Shown: piece after piece, positions 44,164 through 54,357 of the stretch
Layout of the letters: each line of letters begins with the position of its first letter
Position numbering within the stretch: position 1 is the first letter of the stretch
DNA from: Sphingopyxis sp. PAMC25046
Lineage (GTDB): Bacteria; Pseudomonadota; Alphaproteobacteria; Sphingomonadales; Sphingomonadaceae
Length of the DNA: 64,000 nt
Direction of reading: 5' to 3'
NCBI RefSeq assembly: GCF_004795895.1
Contig: NZ_CP039250.1
Coordinates: 2,480,001 to 2,544,000, forward strand
Made by a program: the position numbers and the translations under genes
Notes under the pieces: model-generated
The model's database searches: none
Told to the model about the DNA's origin: nothing
What the model saw: only the letters and a program-made list of their open reading frames with translations

Positions 44164-44288
44164 GGTCAAACCATTTGCCGTCCCTCGCGCTCGTTCCGTC
44201 CGAAACCTATTGTCAATTTAATTTGTTGAGTTACCTATCTCCTACCCGTCACCGCGGTTCCCCCTTGTCCCTCAATGGAGAAACCGTC

Positions 44289-44957
44289 ATGCACAGCGCG
44301 ACGATCCGCCACAAAATCCTGACAATTCCGGGCCTCAACAACAGCGGCCCGGCCCACTGGCAAAGCCTGTGGGAAAACAAGTTCCCCAACAGCGAGCGAA
44401 TCGAGCTCGGCAACTGGGACCGACCCGAAAGGGACGAATGGGTAGGCCGGATCGCCGCTGCGATCGCGGCCGAGAGCGAACCCGTGCTCGTCGCCGCGCA
44501 CAGCCTCGGCTGCCATGCCTTTGCCCACTGGTTCGCCGGCGCGAGCGCGCTGACGCGAACGCGCATCGCCGGGGCGTTGCTCGTCGCGCCACCCGACCTC
44601 GGCCGGCTGCGGTACAAGCACAGGACGCTGCGCTTTGCCGACTCGCCTACCTTCACCTCGCGCACGCCGATGATCGTCGTCGCCAGCGACAATGATCCTT
44701 ATGCCCAGACCGCCCAGGTGTGGCGCCTCGCACGCCATTGGGATGCGCGCTTCGTAAACGCCGGACCCTTCGGTCATATCAACGCCGACTCGGGGATCGG
44801 GGACTGGCCTTATGGACAGTATCTCCTCGCCTCGTTACAACCCGCGCCCATGCCGGAACTGGCGGATGAAGCACTTTGGCTGCGCGCCGGCGACTGGCCA
44901 AATCGCGTCCGCCGCGACCCGCGATTCGAGTTCAAAGAAAGAGCGCACCGATCATGA
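44289..44957 (+). CDS. alpha/beta hydrolase of the RBBP9/YdeN serine hydrolase family
   Basis: This 222-residue protein starts at the ATG at 44289. The nucleophile elbow is [10 protein letters not shown] with Ser in the GxSxG-like context, and the N-terminal oxyanion region is [18 protein letters not shown]. The acid and histidine lie in [10 protein letters not shown] and [19 protein letters not shown]. Substrate is unknown. The stop overlaps the cysK start by four bases (ATGA), which ties expression of the two proteins. The 125-bp gap upstream has a weak promoter-like TTGTCA at 44210. Confidence 0.87.
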   Translation: MHSATIRHKILTIPGLNNSGPAHWQSLWENKFPNSERIELGNWDRPERDEWVGRIAAAIAAESEPVLVAAHSLGCHAFAHWFAGASALTRTRIAGALLVAPPDLGRLRYKHRTLRFADSPTFTSRTPMIVVASDNDPYAQTAQVWRLARHWDARFVNAGPFGHINADSGIGDWPYGQYLLASLQPAPMPELADEALWLRAGDWPNRVRRDPRFEFKERAHRS

Positions 44958-45874
44958 AAGCCAATTCGATCCTCGACACCATCGGGAACACGCCACATAT
45001 CCGTATGGCCAAGCTGTTCCCCGACGCCGAAGTCTGGGTGAAGTCGGAACGCAGCAATCCCGGCGGGTCGATCAAGGACCGGATCGGGCTCGCAATGATC
45101 GAAGCGGCCGAGCGTGACGGCAGCCTGAAGGCCGGCGGCACCATCGTGGAACCGACGTCGGGGAATACCGGCATCGGTCTCGCGATGGCGGCCGCGGTCA
45201 AGGGCTACAAGCTGATCCTCGTCATGCCTGAAAGCATGTCGGTCGAGCGCCGCCGGTTGATGCTCGCCTATGGCGCGACCTTCGATCTGACGCCGCGCGA
45301 AAAGGGCATGAAGGGCGCGATCGAACGCGCGATCGAACTGGTCGAAACGACTCCCGGCGCGTGGATGCCGCAGCAGTTCGAGAACGAGGCGAATATCGAC
45401 GTCCATGTCCGCACGACGGGGCCCGAAATTCTCGCCGATTTCAAGGATACGCCGATCGACGTGCTGATCACCGGCGTCGGCACCGGCGGCCATATCACGG
45501 GCACCGCGCAATTCCTGAAGGAGCATTGGCCGAACCTCAAGGTCTATGCGGTCGAACCCGAGGCCTCACCGGTCATTTCGGGCGGCCAGCCCGCGCCGCA
45601 CCCGATTCAGGGCATCGGCGCCGGTTTCATCCCGCGCAACCTCCACACCGATCTGCTCGACGGCGTGATCAAGGTCGACGCCGCCGATGCGAAGAATTTC
45701 GCGCGCCGGGCCGCGACTGAGGAAGGCCTCCTCGTCGGCATCTCTTCGGGAGCGACGCTCGCGGCGATCGCGCAGAAGCTCGCCGAGCTTCCGCCCGGCG
45801 CGCGCGTGCTCGGTTTCAACTACGACACGGGCGAGCGTTATCTGTCGGTTCCCGACTTTCTGCCGGAAATCTGA
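44954..45874 (+). CDS. cysK: cysteine synthase A (O-acetylserine sulfhydrylase)
   Basis: The protein has 306 residues from the ATG at 44954. The PLP lysine Lys41 is in NPGGSIKDR, the substrate loop [14 protein letters not shown], the phosphate-binding loop [12 protein letters not shown], and the C-terminal [12 protein letters not shown]. These features match CysK. It makes cysteine from O-acetylserine and sulphide. It is translationally coupled to the upstream hydrolase (ATGA), and a cell-wall hydrolase gene starts 10 bp after it. Confidence 0.93.
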   Translation: MKANSILDTIGNTPHIRMAKLFPDAEVWVKSERSNPGGSIKDRIGLAMIEAAERDGSLKAGGTIVEPTSGNTGIGLAMAAAVKGYKLILVMPESMSVERRRLMLAYGATFDLTPREKGMKGAIERAIELVETTPGAWMPQQFENEANIDVHVRTTGPEILADFKDTPIDVLITGVGTGGHITGTAQFLKEHWPNLKVYAVEPEASPVISGGQPAPHPIQGIGAGFIPRNLHTDLLDGVIKVDAADAKNFARRAATEEGLLVGISSGATLAAIAQKLAELPPGARVLGFNYDTGERYLSVPDFLPEI

Positions 45875-45883
45875 CCCTTCGCC

Positions 45884-47035
45884 ATGCGCCGCGCAGGCGA
45901 TGAATCGGCGTTGCCGCTACGGCACGACTGGACGGGCTGGCTGTTCGTCCTGATCGTCGCGCTGGCTATCGGCGGCGTTCTCTACACCAATGGCGCGAAA
46001 GAGGGCGCACGCTATATGGCACGGCCACACCCCGTGGCGCCGCCCGCCGACGTCGTGCCCGAAGCACCGCCGATGGAACTCGCGCCGGTGACCGAAGCCG
46101 ATGCGCGCACGCAAAATGCGAAGATCCCGCTCGTCACCAAGGGCTTCGTCGCGCCGCGTCCCTTTGTCTATGCCGGCGGCGGCGATGCCAAGGCGCGCGC
46201 GCGCGACTGCCTTGCCGCCGCAATGCTTTACGAGGCCGGCGACGACGCCAAGGGCCAACAGGCGGTCGGGCAGGTCGTGATCAACCGCGCGCGCCACCCG
46301 GCCTTTCCGAAATCGATCTGTGCCGTCGTGTTCCAGGGTTCGGAGCGCGCCACCGGCTGCCAGTTCACCTTCACCTGCGACGGCGCCTTGAACCGCCGCT
46401 ATTCGGACGCCGCTTGGCAGCGTGCGCGTAACAATGCCGACCTGATGCTGGCGGGCGGCACCTATCCCAAGGTCGGTCTCGCCACCCACTATCACACCGA
46501 CTGGGTGCGCCCCTATTGGAGCGACAGCCTCGAAAAGATCGCGGTGGTCGATACCCACCTCTTCTTCCGCTGGCCGGGCTATTGGGGGACGCCGGGCGCC
46601 TTTCGCGGTGCGGTATCGGGCAGCGACGGGCCGATGGCAAAGCTGGCGGGGATTTCGCCGCTCCACGCCATCGCACCGGACCTGTCCGCCGACACCGCTC
46701 CGGTCGATGCCAATGCCGCGGTCGGCGAGGCGAAGGTCGTGCCCGGCGCCGGCGAGAGCGCGGGCCGCGATACCATCTACATACAACTCGACCGCAAGGC
46801 GGCGCCCGAAAGCTTCGTGACCACCGCGCTGCGGCTCTGCGGCGACAAGCCCTATTGCAAGTTCATGGGCTGGACCAACCCGGTGCTGAAACCCGACAGC
46901 GAGGCAATGAACGACACGCAGCGTGCCGCAATGAGCTTTTCATATCTCCGCGACGACAAGGCAGGGTTCGAAAAGGCGCTGTGGAACTGTAGCGAATATA
47001 AGCGCGACGACGTGCGCCAGTGCATGAAGCGATAA
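45884..47035 (+). CDS. cell wall hydrolase (SleB/Hydrolase_2 domain), membrane-anchored
   Basis: This 383-residue protein has an N-terminal membrane segment (about residues 19-36, WLFVLIVALAIGGVLY) followed by a Pro-rich linker and the Hydrolase_2 domain: CLAAAMLYEAGDDAKGQQAV, VVINRARHPAFPKSICAVVF and THYHTDWVRPYWSDSL. These match SleB-type amidases/transglycosylases. Because this organism does not sporulate, a vegetative cell-wall role is likely. The C-terminal part (residues about 270-383) has four cysteines (LCGDKPYC, LWNCSEYK, VRQCMK) and is unfamiliar. Confidence 0.83.
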   Translation: MRRAGDESALPLRHDWTGWLFVLIVALAIGGVLYTNGAKEGARYMARPHPVAPPADVVPEAPPMELAPVTEADARTQNAKIPLVTKGFVAPRPFVYAGGGDAKARARDCLAAAMLYEAGDDAKGQQAVGQVVINRARHPAFPKSICAVVFQGSERATGCQFTFTCDGALNRRYSDAAWQRARNNADLMLAGGTYPKVGLATHYHTDWVRPYWSDSLEKIAVVDTHLFFRWPGYWGTPGAFRGAVSGSDGPMAKLAGISPLHAIAPDLSADTAPVDANAAVGEAKVVPGAGESAGRDTIYIQLDRKAAPESFVTTALRLCGDKPYCKFMGWTNPVLKPDSEAMNDTQRAAMSFSYLRDDKAGFEKALWNCSEYKRDDVRQCMKR

Positions 47036-47058
47036 GGACCGCCCCGGACCCGCCGGCA

Positions 47059-47505
47059 TCAAGGAATCGCGTAGGTGACGTTCGCCTGCCCGACCGGTCG
47101 GTCGGCATCGTCGGTCCATATCCGCACATCCATCACCGCAAGCCGCTTGCCGAGGCGGAGCATATACGCGTCGGCGAAGAGCGGCCCCGGGCGGCACGGG
47201 CGCAGGAACTGATAATTGAGCGCGCTCGTCACTGCCATCGCGACGGGGCCGATATGCGCGAGGACGAGCGCATAGGCCGCCATGTCGGCAAAGCCCATCT
47301 GCGTCGGGCCCGAGATCAGCCCGCCGGGGCGCAGCGCCTTGTCGTTCGGGTCCATCCGCGCCTGCACATGACCGGGCGCGGCCGAGACGACAGCGCCGCG
47401 CGAGCCCGGTTCGGAATGCGGGAAGGCCTCCGCCATGAAGGCGTTGAGCGCGTCCGCGTCCAAACGGATCGCGCTCGACGAGATCGGAGCCGCCTCCCCC
47501 TCCAT
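47059..47505 (-). CDS. PaaI-type hotdog thioesterase
   Basis: This 148-residue single-hotdog protein carries LRPGGLISGPTQMGFADMAA with the conserved helix region, then VTSALNYQFLRPCRPGPLFA and GQANVTYAIP. PaaI enzymes hydrolyse phenylacetyl-CoA or related acyl-CoA, though the substrate here is unknown. It lies 5 bp downstream of ettA, and a shared transcript is likely. It is convergent with the SleB gene. Confidence 0.82.
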   Translation of the reverse strand: MEGEAAPISSSAIRLDADALNAFMAEAFPHSEPGSRGAVVSAAPGHVQARMDPNDKALRPGGLISGPTQMGFADMAAYALVLAHIGPVAMAVTSALNYQFLRPCRPGPLFADAYMLRLGKRLAVMDVRIWTDDADRPVGQANVTYAIP

Positions 47506-47510
47506 CGCCT

Positions 47511-49190
<1,680 letters not shown>

Positions 49191-49330
49191 GGGGTCAAGC
49201 TCCGGTAGTGGCTGGGCCGCGGTCGTGCGGCCGGGAGAGTTGGGGGCCGGTTAGCGAATGGGGGCGGCGTTGGCAATCTTTGGGCAATCGACGCTTGCGG
49301 CGGGCCGAATTGCCCCGCTAGGACAAGGGC

Positions 49331-50728
49331 ATGACGAACCCCATCCCTGCCCGCCTTCTCGCGCTTGGCGGCGCGAGCCTCGCCCTTTTCGCTGCGCCGC
49401 TGTCGGCATCGATCCCGCCGCCGCCGAGTGCAGTAGAGCTTGCGCAGCGCGGCGACGACCTCGCCTGGTCGATCACCGAGGACCTCACGACCGAGATCGG
49501 CCCGCGCATGGCCGGGACAGAAGCCGAAGCGGCCGCGCGCGAATGGGCTGTCGCGCGGCTGCAGGCGATGGGGTTCGCCGATGTTCGCGACGAGCCGTTC
49601 GATATGCCGGTGTGGGTGCGCGGCGAGGAGGAGGCGTGGCTGACGAGCCCCTTCCGGCCGCAGAAGCTCGCGATCACGGCGCTCGGCACCAGCGCCTCGA
49701 CCGGCGCCAAGGGCATCGAGGGCGAAATCGCCTATTTTAAAAGCTTCGACGCCTTGGCCGCGGCGCCCGAGCATCTCGTGAAGGGCAAGATCGTCTTCAT
49801 CGATCACCAGATGGCGCCGGCGCAGGACGGCAGCGGCTATGGCTATTACGGTCGCGGCCGCTTCACTGGCGCCAATGTCGCGGCCAAGAAGGGCGCGATC
49901 GCGACCGTCATCCGCGCGATCGGCACCGACGACCATCGTAACCCGCACACCGGCGGCACCAATTTCGAGCCGGGCGTCAAGCCGATCCCCGCCGGCGCCA
50001 TCTCGAACCCCGATGCCGACCAGCTCGTCCGCCAGTGGAAGCGCGTGACAGCGGGCACCGCATCCGGACCGCTGCGCATGAAGCTCGTCCTCACCCCGCG
50101 GAACCTCGGGACGAAGAAGTCGGGCAACGTCATCGCCGAAGTCCCGGGGCGCGACCCCGCCGCAAGCCCTGTCATCATCGCCTGTCACCTCGACAGCTGG
50201 GATCTCGGAACCGGCGCGATCGACGACGCGGCAGGCTGCGGGATCGTCGCCGCCGCCGCCAAACATGTGATGACCGCGGGCCAGCCGCGCCGGACGATCC
50301 GCATCCTGTGGGCGGGCGCCGAGGAAGTCGGCGTATTCGGCGGCAAGGCCTATTTCGAGAAGCACGGGACCGAGAAGCATGCCGTCGCGCTCGAATCCGA
50401 TTTCGGCGCCGATCGCGTGTGGCGCATAGACTTCAAGCTGCCGGGCGGCGCCAAGGCGCTTGCCGACCAGCTCGCGGCCGCGGTGATGCCGTTCGGCGTC
50501 GTTCGCGGCAAGCAACCCGCGAACGGCGGCGCCGACATCGGCGCGCTCGTTCAGGCGGGCGTTCCGGCGGTGGATCTGGCACAGGATGGGACACGTTATT
50601 TCGACCTGCACCACACCCCCGACGACACGCTCGACAAGATCGACCCAGCCCAATTGCGGCAGAATGTGGTGGTCTGGAGCGCGGTTCTGGCGATTCTCGC
50701 GGACAGCGACGATAGAGAACTTCCGTGA
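49331..50728 (+). CDS. M28 family zinc metallopeptidase, exported
   Basis: The protein has 465 residues with a signal peptide (LLALGGASLALFAAPLSA, cleavage near 27). The M28 metal ligands lie in CHLDSWDLGTGAIDDAAGC (His and Asp), WAGAEEVGVFGGKAYF (Glu pair) and LHHTPDDT (His), with a PA domain-like insert between about 110 and 210. These are typical of aminopeptidase/carboxypeptidase Q-type enzymes. It lies divergent from ettA across a 140-bp gap. Substrate is unknown. Confidence 0.9.
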   Translation: MTNPIPARLLALGGASLALFAAPLSASIPPPPSAVELAQRGDDLAWSITEDLTTEIGPRMAGTEAEAAAREWAVARLQAMGFADVRDEPFDMPVWVRGEEEAWLTSPFRPQKLAITALGTSASTGAKGIEGEIAYFKSFDALAAAPEHLVKGKIVFIDHQMAPAQDGSGYGYYGRGRFTGANVAAKKGAIATVIRAIGTDDHRNPHTGGTNFEPGVKPIPAGAISNPDADQLVRQWKRVTAGTASGPLRMKLVLTPRNLGTKKSGNVIAEVPGRDPAASPVIIACHLDSWDLGTGAIDDAAGCGIVAAAAKHVMTAGQPRRTIRILWAGAEEVGVFGGKAYFEKHGTEKHAVALESDFGADRVWRIDFKLPGGAKALADQLAAAVMPFGVVRGKQPANGGADIGALVQAGVPAVDLAQDGTRYFDLHHTPDDTLDKIDPAQLRQNVVVWSAVLAILADSDDRELP

Positions 50729-50783
50729 CGGTTACGGATAAATGACAGATTCCCGCGCACCCCAACCATCTCAATTATTTTTG

Positions 50784-50811
50784 TTGACGATTCACGCGGA
50801 ACGGCTAAATC
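50784..50811 (+). promoter_or_regulatory. putative promoter of the Ala-rich lipoprotein
   Basis: TTGACG (50784-50789), a 16-base spacer and TAAATC (50806-50811) fit a sigma70-type promoter 65 bp before the start codon. An AT-rich tract (ATTATTTTTG) precedes the -35. Confidence 0.5.
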
Positions 50812-50875
50812 CCGCCGCTCGCGGTACGGGAAGTTTTCCCGGACGCGGAAAGGCATTTTAGGGAGCCCACACATC

Positions 50876-51154
50876 ATGAAGAAGTTTGCTGCTATCGCCG
50901 TTGCTGCCAGCATGTTCGCCCTCGCCGCTTGCGGTGAAAAGGCTGCTGAAGAAGCCACCACCGAAGCTCCGGCTGCTGAAGCTGTTGCTGAAGAAGGCGC
51001 TGACGCCGCCGCTGCCGGCGCCGAAGCCGCTGCCGCTGGTGCCGACGCTGCTGCCGCTGGCGCCGAAGCCGCTGCTCCGGCCGACGCCGCTGCCGCTCCG
51101 GCTGAGGCTGCTCCGGCCGACGCCGCTGCCGCTCCGGCTGAAGAAAAGAAGTAA
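50876..51154 (+). CDS. small Ala-rich lipoprotein with internal repeats
   Basis: The protein has 92 residues. A lipobox LAAC lies near residues 16-19 (MKKFAAIAVAASMFALAACG). After it the sequence is almost entirely Ala, Glu, Asp, Pro and Gly, including AAPADAAAAPAE repeated twice. The repeat is also exact at DNA level (36-bp tandem duplication). The gene is followed by a strong UUCG-loop terminator and preceded by a promoter, so it is its own transcription unit. No fold is predicted by eye; a flexible acidic envelope protein is likely. Function unknown. Confidence 0.75.
   Translation: MKKFAAIAVAASMFALAACGEKAAEEATTEAPAAEAVAEEGADAAAAGAEAAAAGADAAAAGAEAAAPADAAAAPAEAAPADAAAAPAEEKK
51071..51142 (+). 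repeat. two tandem copies of a 36-bp coding repeat
   Basis: The unit starting GCTGCTCCGGCCGACGCCGC at 51071 recurs at 51107; the two differ only at the last base. Each encodes AAPADAAAAPAE in frame. Less exact GCC/GCT-rich repeats precede it. Confidence 0.9.
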
Positions 51155-51190
51155 GTCGCAGCCCTTCGGGGCGATGACTGAAACGAAAAG

Positions 51191-51224
51191 GGACGGTCTT
51201 CCTTCGGGAAGGCCGTCTTTTTTT
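51191..51224 (+). terminator. intrinsic terminator of the Ala-rich lipoprotein gene
   Basis: A 10-bp stem (51093 is not part of it; arms are 51193-51202 and 51207-51216, one G-U pair) is closed by a TTCG tetraloop and followed by seven T residues. It lies 39 bp after the stop codon. Confidence 0.92.
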
Positions 51225-51306
51225 GTGCCGAGGTTTTCGCGCCCGCCGCCTTGCGACCTCCCCGCGGACATGAGAAGATCCAACCCCGATGGGAGAGCAG
51301 CGCGCG

Positions 51307-52542
51307 ATGGCAAAAGGGCCCGTGACCATGCCGGGAAAAAGGCTCGTCCTCCTGCTCGACGGCACCTGGAACAGTTCCGAAGATAATACGAGCGTCTGGC
51401 GGCTCAGCCAGCTCGTCGCGCCGCAGGACGCGGCGGGTGTGCCGCAGCCTTGCTATTACACAGCCGGGGTCGGCACCCCGCACGGCGAACGCATCCGCGG
51501 CGGTGTGCTTGGCTATGGTCTCGATCGCGATGTCATCGGCGCCTATCGCTGGTTGATGGGTCACTACGACCAAGGCGACCAAATCTTTCTCTTCGGCTTC
51601 AGTCGCGGCGCCTTCACCGCGCGCAGCGTCGCAGGGATGATCGCGCGTTGCGGCCTCCTGCGCCCCGGCTCGCCGCTCTCGGTCGAGGAACTTTACGAAC
51701 GATATCGGCTCGACGACCGGGCGCCCTCTTTCGTCGAACTGCACCAGACGAAGAACCTGCCAGCCTCGGATAAGCGCCTGCTGCGCCACTCACGGCGCGT
51801 CCCGGTCAAGATGATCGGCGTCTGGGACACCGTCGGCGCGCTTGGTATTCCGTTCGGCAATATTCCGGGGATCAGCCGCCGGCGCTTCGGCTTTCACAAC
51901 ACCCGGCTGTCGACGATTTTCGAGCATGCCTATCAGGCGCTCGCGCTCGACGAACACCGCGCGGCGTTCACGCCGACGCTCTGGACGCGCTTCACCCCCG
52001 ACACGCCCGATCCGCCGGGCAAGCGCCGCGTCCGGCCGACGATCGTCGAACAGCGCTGGTTCGCGGGCGCGCACGCCAATGTCGGCGGCGGCATTGCCGG
52101 CGACGACCTGCCGCAGCTGCCGCTCGCCTGGCTGATGAAAAAGGCCAGCGAGCTCGGCCTCGCCTGGCGCGGCGAAGTTGTTCCCACCGGCTATGAGATC
52201 GGAGCGCCGATCCACGACAGTTTCAGGAGTTTTCTGGGGGGCTTCTATCGCATCTTCAAGCTTGGCCGACGCTTTCACCGCCGTATCGCCGCGCCCGCCG
52301 TTCCGGGTGAAAAAGGGACATGGCTCAGCGTCAACGAAACGATCGACGCCAGCGTGTTCGACCGCTGGCGCAAATCGTCCGGATATCGCCCGCCCGACCT
52401 TCGGCGTTGGGCGGCGGGGGTTCGCATGGATCCCGCCAAATTACGCGGCACAGTCGATGCGCGAAGCGGTGCGGTGATCGAGCCGCCCGCGTCGCTCGCC
52501 CCGCGAGCGCCACGACGCACGTCGGCGAAGAAACGGGGCTGA
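51307..52542 (+). CDS. DUF2235 (Tle1-like) alpha/beta hydrolase
   Basis: The protein has 411 residues from the ATG at 51307, which follows GGGAGAGCAGCGCG. The DUF2235 pattern is clear: LVLLLDGTWNSSEDNTSVWR at the N terminus, the nucleophile motif FGFSRGAFTARSVAGM, IGVWDTVGALGIP, and FAGAHANVGGGIAGDDL with the catalytic acid and histidine region. Members include type VI secretion phospholipases (Tle1). No VgrG, Hcp or PAAR gene and no immunity gene is adjacent, so a housekeeping hydrolase is more likely than an effector. Confidence 0.85.
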   Translation: MAKGPVTMPGKRLVLLLDGTWNSSEDNTSVWRLSQLVAPQDAAGVPQPCYYTAGVGTPHGERIRGGVLGYGLDRDVIGAYRWLMGHYDQGDQIFLFGFSRGAFTARSVAGMIARCGLLRPGSPLSVEELYERYRLDDRAPSFVELHQTKNLPASDKRLLRHSRRVPVKMIGVWDTVGALGIPFGNIPGISRRRFGFHNTRLSTIFEHAYQALALDEHRAAFTPTLWTRFTPDTPDPPGKRRVRPTIVEQRWFAGAHANVGGGIAGDDLPQLPLAWLMKKASELGLAWRGEVVPTGYEIGAPIHDSFRSFLGGFYRIFKLGRRFHRRIAAPAVPGEKGTWLSVNETIDASVFDRWRKSSGYRPPDLRRWAAGVRMDPAKLRGTVDARSGAVIEPPASLAPRAPRRTSAKKRG

Positions 52543-52551
52543 TCGAGCAGC

Positions 52552-52631
<80 letters not shown>

Positions 52632-52668
52632 ACGCTGCGGGCGCCTTAAACAGGCTTTGACGCCAAGT

Positions 52669-54144
52669 CTATCCCGCAGACGTCGCAATCAGCCGCGCAT
52701 AGAAATCGATCATGCGTTTGAAACTGTCGATCGTCATATGTTCGTTGGTGCCATGGATCATCGCGGTTTCCTTCAGCGTGAAGTGCATCGGCATGAAGCG
52801 GTACACATCCTGTGAAATCGGCTCCATGCTGCGGCTGTCGGTCGCCCCGACCACCAGGAAGGGCGCAACAACCGCACCGGGGGCATCGGCCCGCGCGGCC
52901 GCCACCACATATTTCCAGCCTTGCGAGCTGGTCGACGACACGCGTGAAGGCTCGTTCGGCGGCTTGACCCAGCTAATATCGACCGGCGCTTTGCCCACTG
53001 CCGCCTTGGCGCGCGCCATGACTTCGGCGGAGCTGTTCCACGGGGCAATGCGATAGTTGATCAGCGCGGTGGCCGATTGCGGCAGAACATTCTCCTTGGG
53101 GCTTCCCTGCAGCATCGTCGGCGCGATCGTGGTGTGAAAGGCGGCCGCCGACGAGGGTGACGTCGATAACTGGTTCTTGACCAGGTAGCCAAGCAGCCAC
53201 TTGTTCGCGACCGCCATCTTCGTCGTCCCGCCCTTGTGCGCGGCGAGCGCCTCGACCATTGCCGCGCCGGGCCCGCGCATCTCGATCGGGAAAGGCTTTT
53301 CGGTGATTGCGAGCACCGCGCGCGCGAGCGTCGTCACCCCGGTTTCGGCGGGCGGCATCGAACTGTGCCCGCCCGGCGCGTTGGCGGTGACTTTCAGCGT
53401 CGCATAGCCCTTCTCGGCAACGCCGATCAGGATCGCGGGCCCATTGATCACCGGCGTATCGCTCAGCACGACGCTGCCTTCGTCGAGCGTATAGAGTGCG
53501 CGAACGCCTTCGGCCTTCAGCTTGGCGGCCGCCGCCGCGGCGCCCGACCCGCCCGCCTCCTCGTCGTGGCCCGACACCAGATAGATGCCGCGCTTCGGCT
53601 GGAAGCCCTGCTTCGCCAGCGCCTCGATCGCCTCGAACAGGCCGATCAGCGACCCCTTGTCATCAACGGTGCCGCGTCCCCAGACGGCCTTTTCGGCGAT
53701 CGTGCCGGCGAAGGGCGGATATTTCCAGTCACCCTCGGTCCCCTCGGTCACCGGCACCACATCCTGATGCGCCATGACGATGATCGGCGCGAGCGACGCG
53801 TCGCTGCCGGACCAATGATAGATGAGCGTGCGGTTCGGCAGGATCGTGCGCGTCATCGCGTCGTGCGTCGCGGGATAGGTCGCCGCGAGCCACGCGTGCA
53901 GCTTGTCCCATTCGGCGATGTCATTGTCGGCCGCTTCCTGATGCGAGATTGTCGGAATCTGCGCCGCCGCGCTCAGATGCGCGACCGCGGCATTCAAGTC
54001 ATAGGCCGGCACCGAGGCAAGCCGGACATCGCTGCCGCCGGCGATATCCCTTGGCGCAAAGTTCGCGGTGCGCACCGCCACCGTTCCCGCCACGACCGCG
54101 ACGACCGCAAGCCCCCCGACCAGAATGGCGCGACCTTTCCTCAT
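52669..54144 (-). CDS. M20 family metallopeptidase, PM20D1-like, membrane-anchored
   Basis: The protein has 491 residues from the ATG at 54144, preceded by GGGAGGAGAGGAAC. An N-terminal hydrophobic segment ([19 protein letters not shown]) acts as signal or anchor. Dinuclear zinc ligands lie in [23 protein letters not shown] and [12 protein letters not shown]. The lid domain, with the [13 protein letters not shown] motif, follows. Length and order match PM20D1-type N-acyl amino acid hydrolases or carboxypeptidase S. Substrate is unknown. It is flanked by tRNA-Pro and the CAU tRNA, all on the minus strand. Confidence 0.88.
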   Translation of the reverse strand: MRKGRAILVGGLAVVAVVAGTVAVRTANFAPRDIAGGSDVRLASVPAYDLNAAVAHLSAAAQIPTISHQEAADNDIAEWDKLHAWLAATYPATHDAMTRTILPNRTLIYHWSGSDASLAPIIVMAHQDVVPVTEGTEGDWKYPPFAGTIAEKAVWGRGTVDDKGSLIGLFEAIEALAKQGFQPKRGIYLVSGHDEEAGGSGAAAAAAKLKAEGVRALYTLDEGSVVLSDTPVINGPAILIGVAEKGYATLKVTANAPGGHSSMPPAETGVTTLARAVLAITEKPFPIEMRGPGAAMVEALAAHKGGTTKMAVANKWLLGYLVKNQLSTSPSSAAAFHTTIAPTMLQGSPKENVLPQSATALINYRIAPWNSSAEVMARAKAAVGKAPVDISWVKPPNEPSRVSSTSSQGWKYVVAAARADAPGAVVAPFLVVGATDSRSMEPISQDVYRFMPMHFTLKETAMIHGTNEHMTIDSFKRMIDFYARLIATSAG

Positions 54145-54213
54145 GTTCCTCTCCTCCCGACGGCACAATGGACCGTCGTCGTTCCGGATTTGCAAGGGAA
54201 ATGGTGAAGGGAG

Positions 54214-54289
54214 TGGTGGGCCCGGCAGGACTCGAACCCGCAACCTAGCCGTTATGAGCGGCCAGCTCTAACCATTGAGCTACAGGCCC
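54214..54289 (-). tRNA. tRNA with anticodon CAT, probably tRNA-Ile2 (lysidine-modified)
   Basis: The reverse strand gives a 76-base cloverleaf with encoded CCA. The acceptor is GGGCCTG/CGGGCCC (one U-G pair), the D loop AATGGTTA, anticodon stem GGCCG/CGGCT with loop CTCATAA, and T arm GCGGG/CCTGC. The short D loop, the G-C rich acceptor starting GGGCC, and the stem around CTCATAA look like the AUA-reading Ile2 tRNA rather than elongator Met, but the sequence alone is not decisive. Confidence 0.85.
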
Positions 54290-54357
54290 CCTCTCGAAAC
54301 CCGGTTGGGGATATGCGGGCGATAGCGGACGGCGCGGCGCGTTGGCAAGCGCCAACC

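Noticed and set aside
44210..44238. Promoter TTGTCA with 17-base spacer before the hydrolase-cysK pair
   Set aside because: The -10 candidate ACCTAT is poor, so it was left as a remark in the gene entry only.
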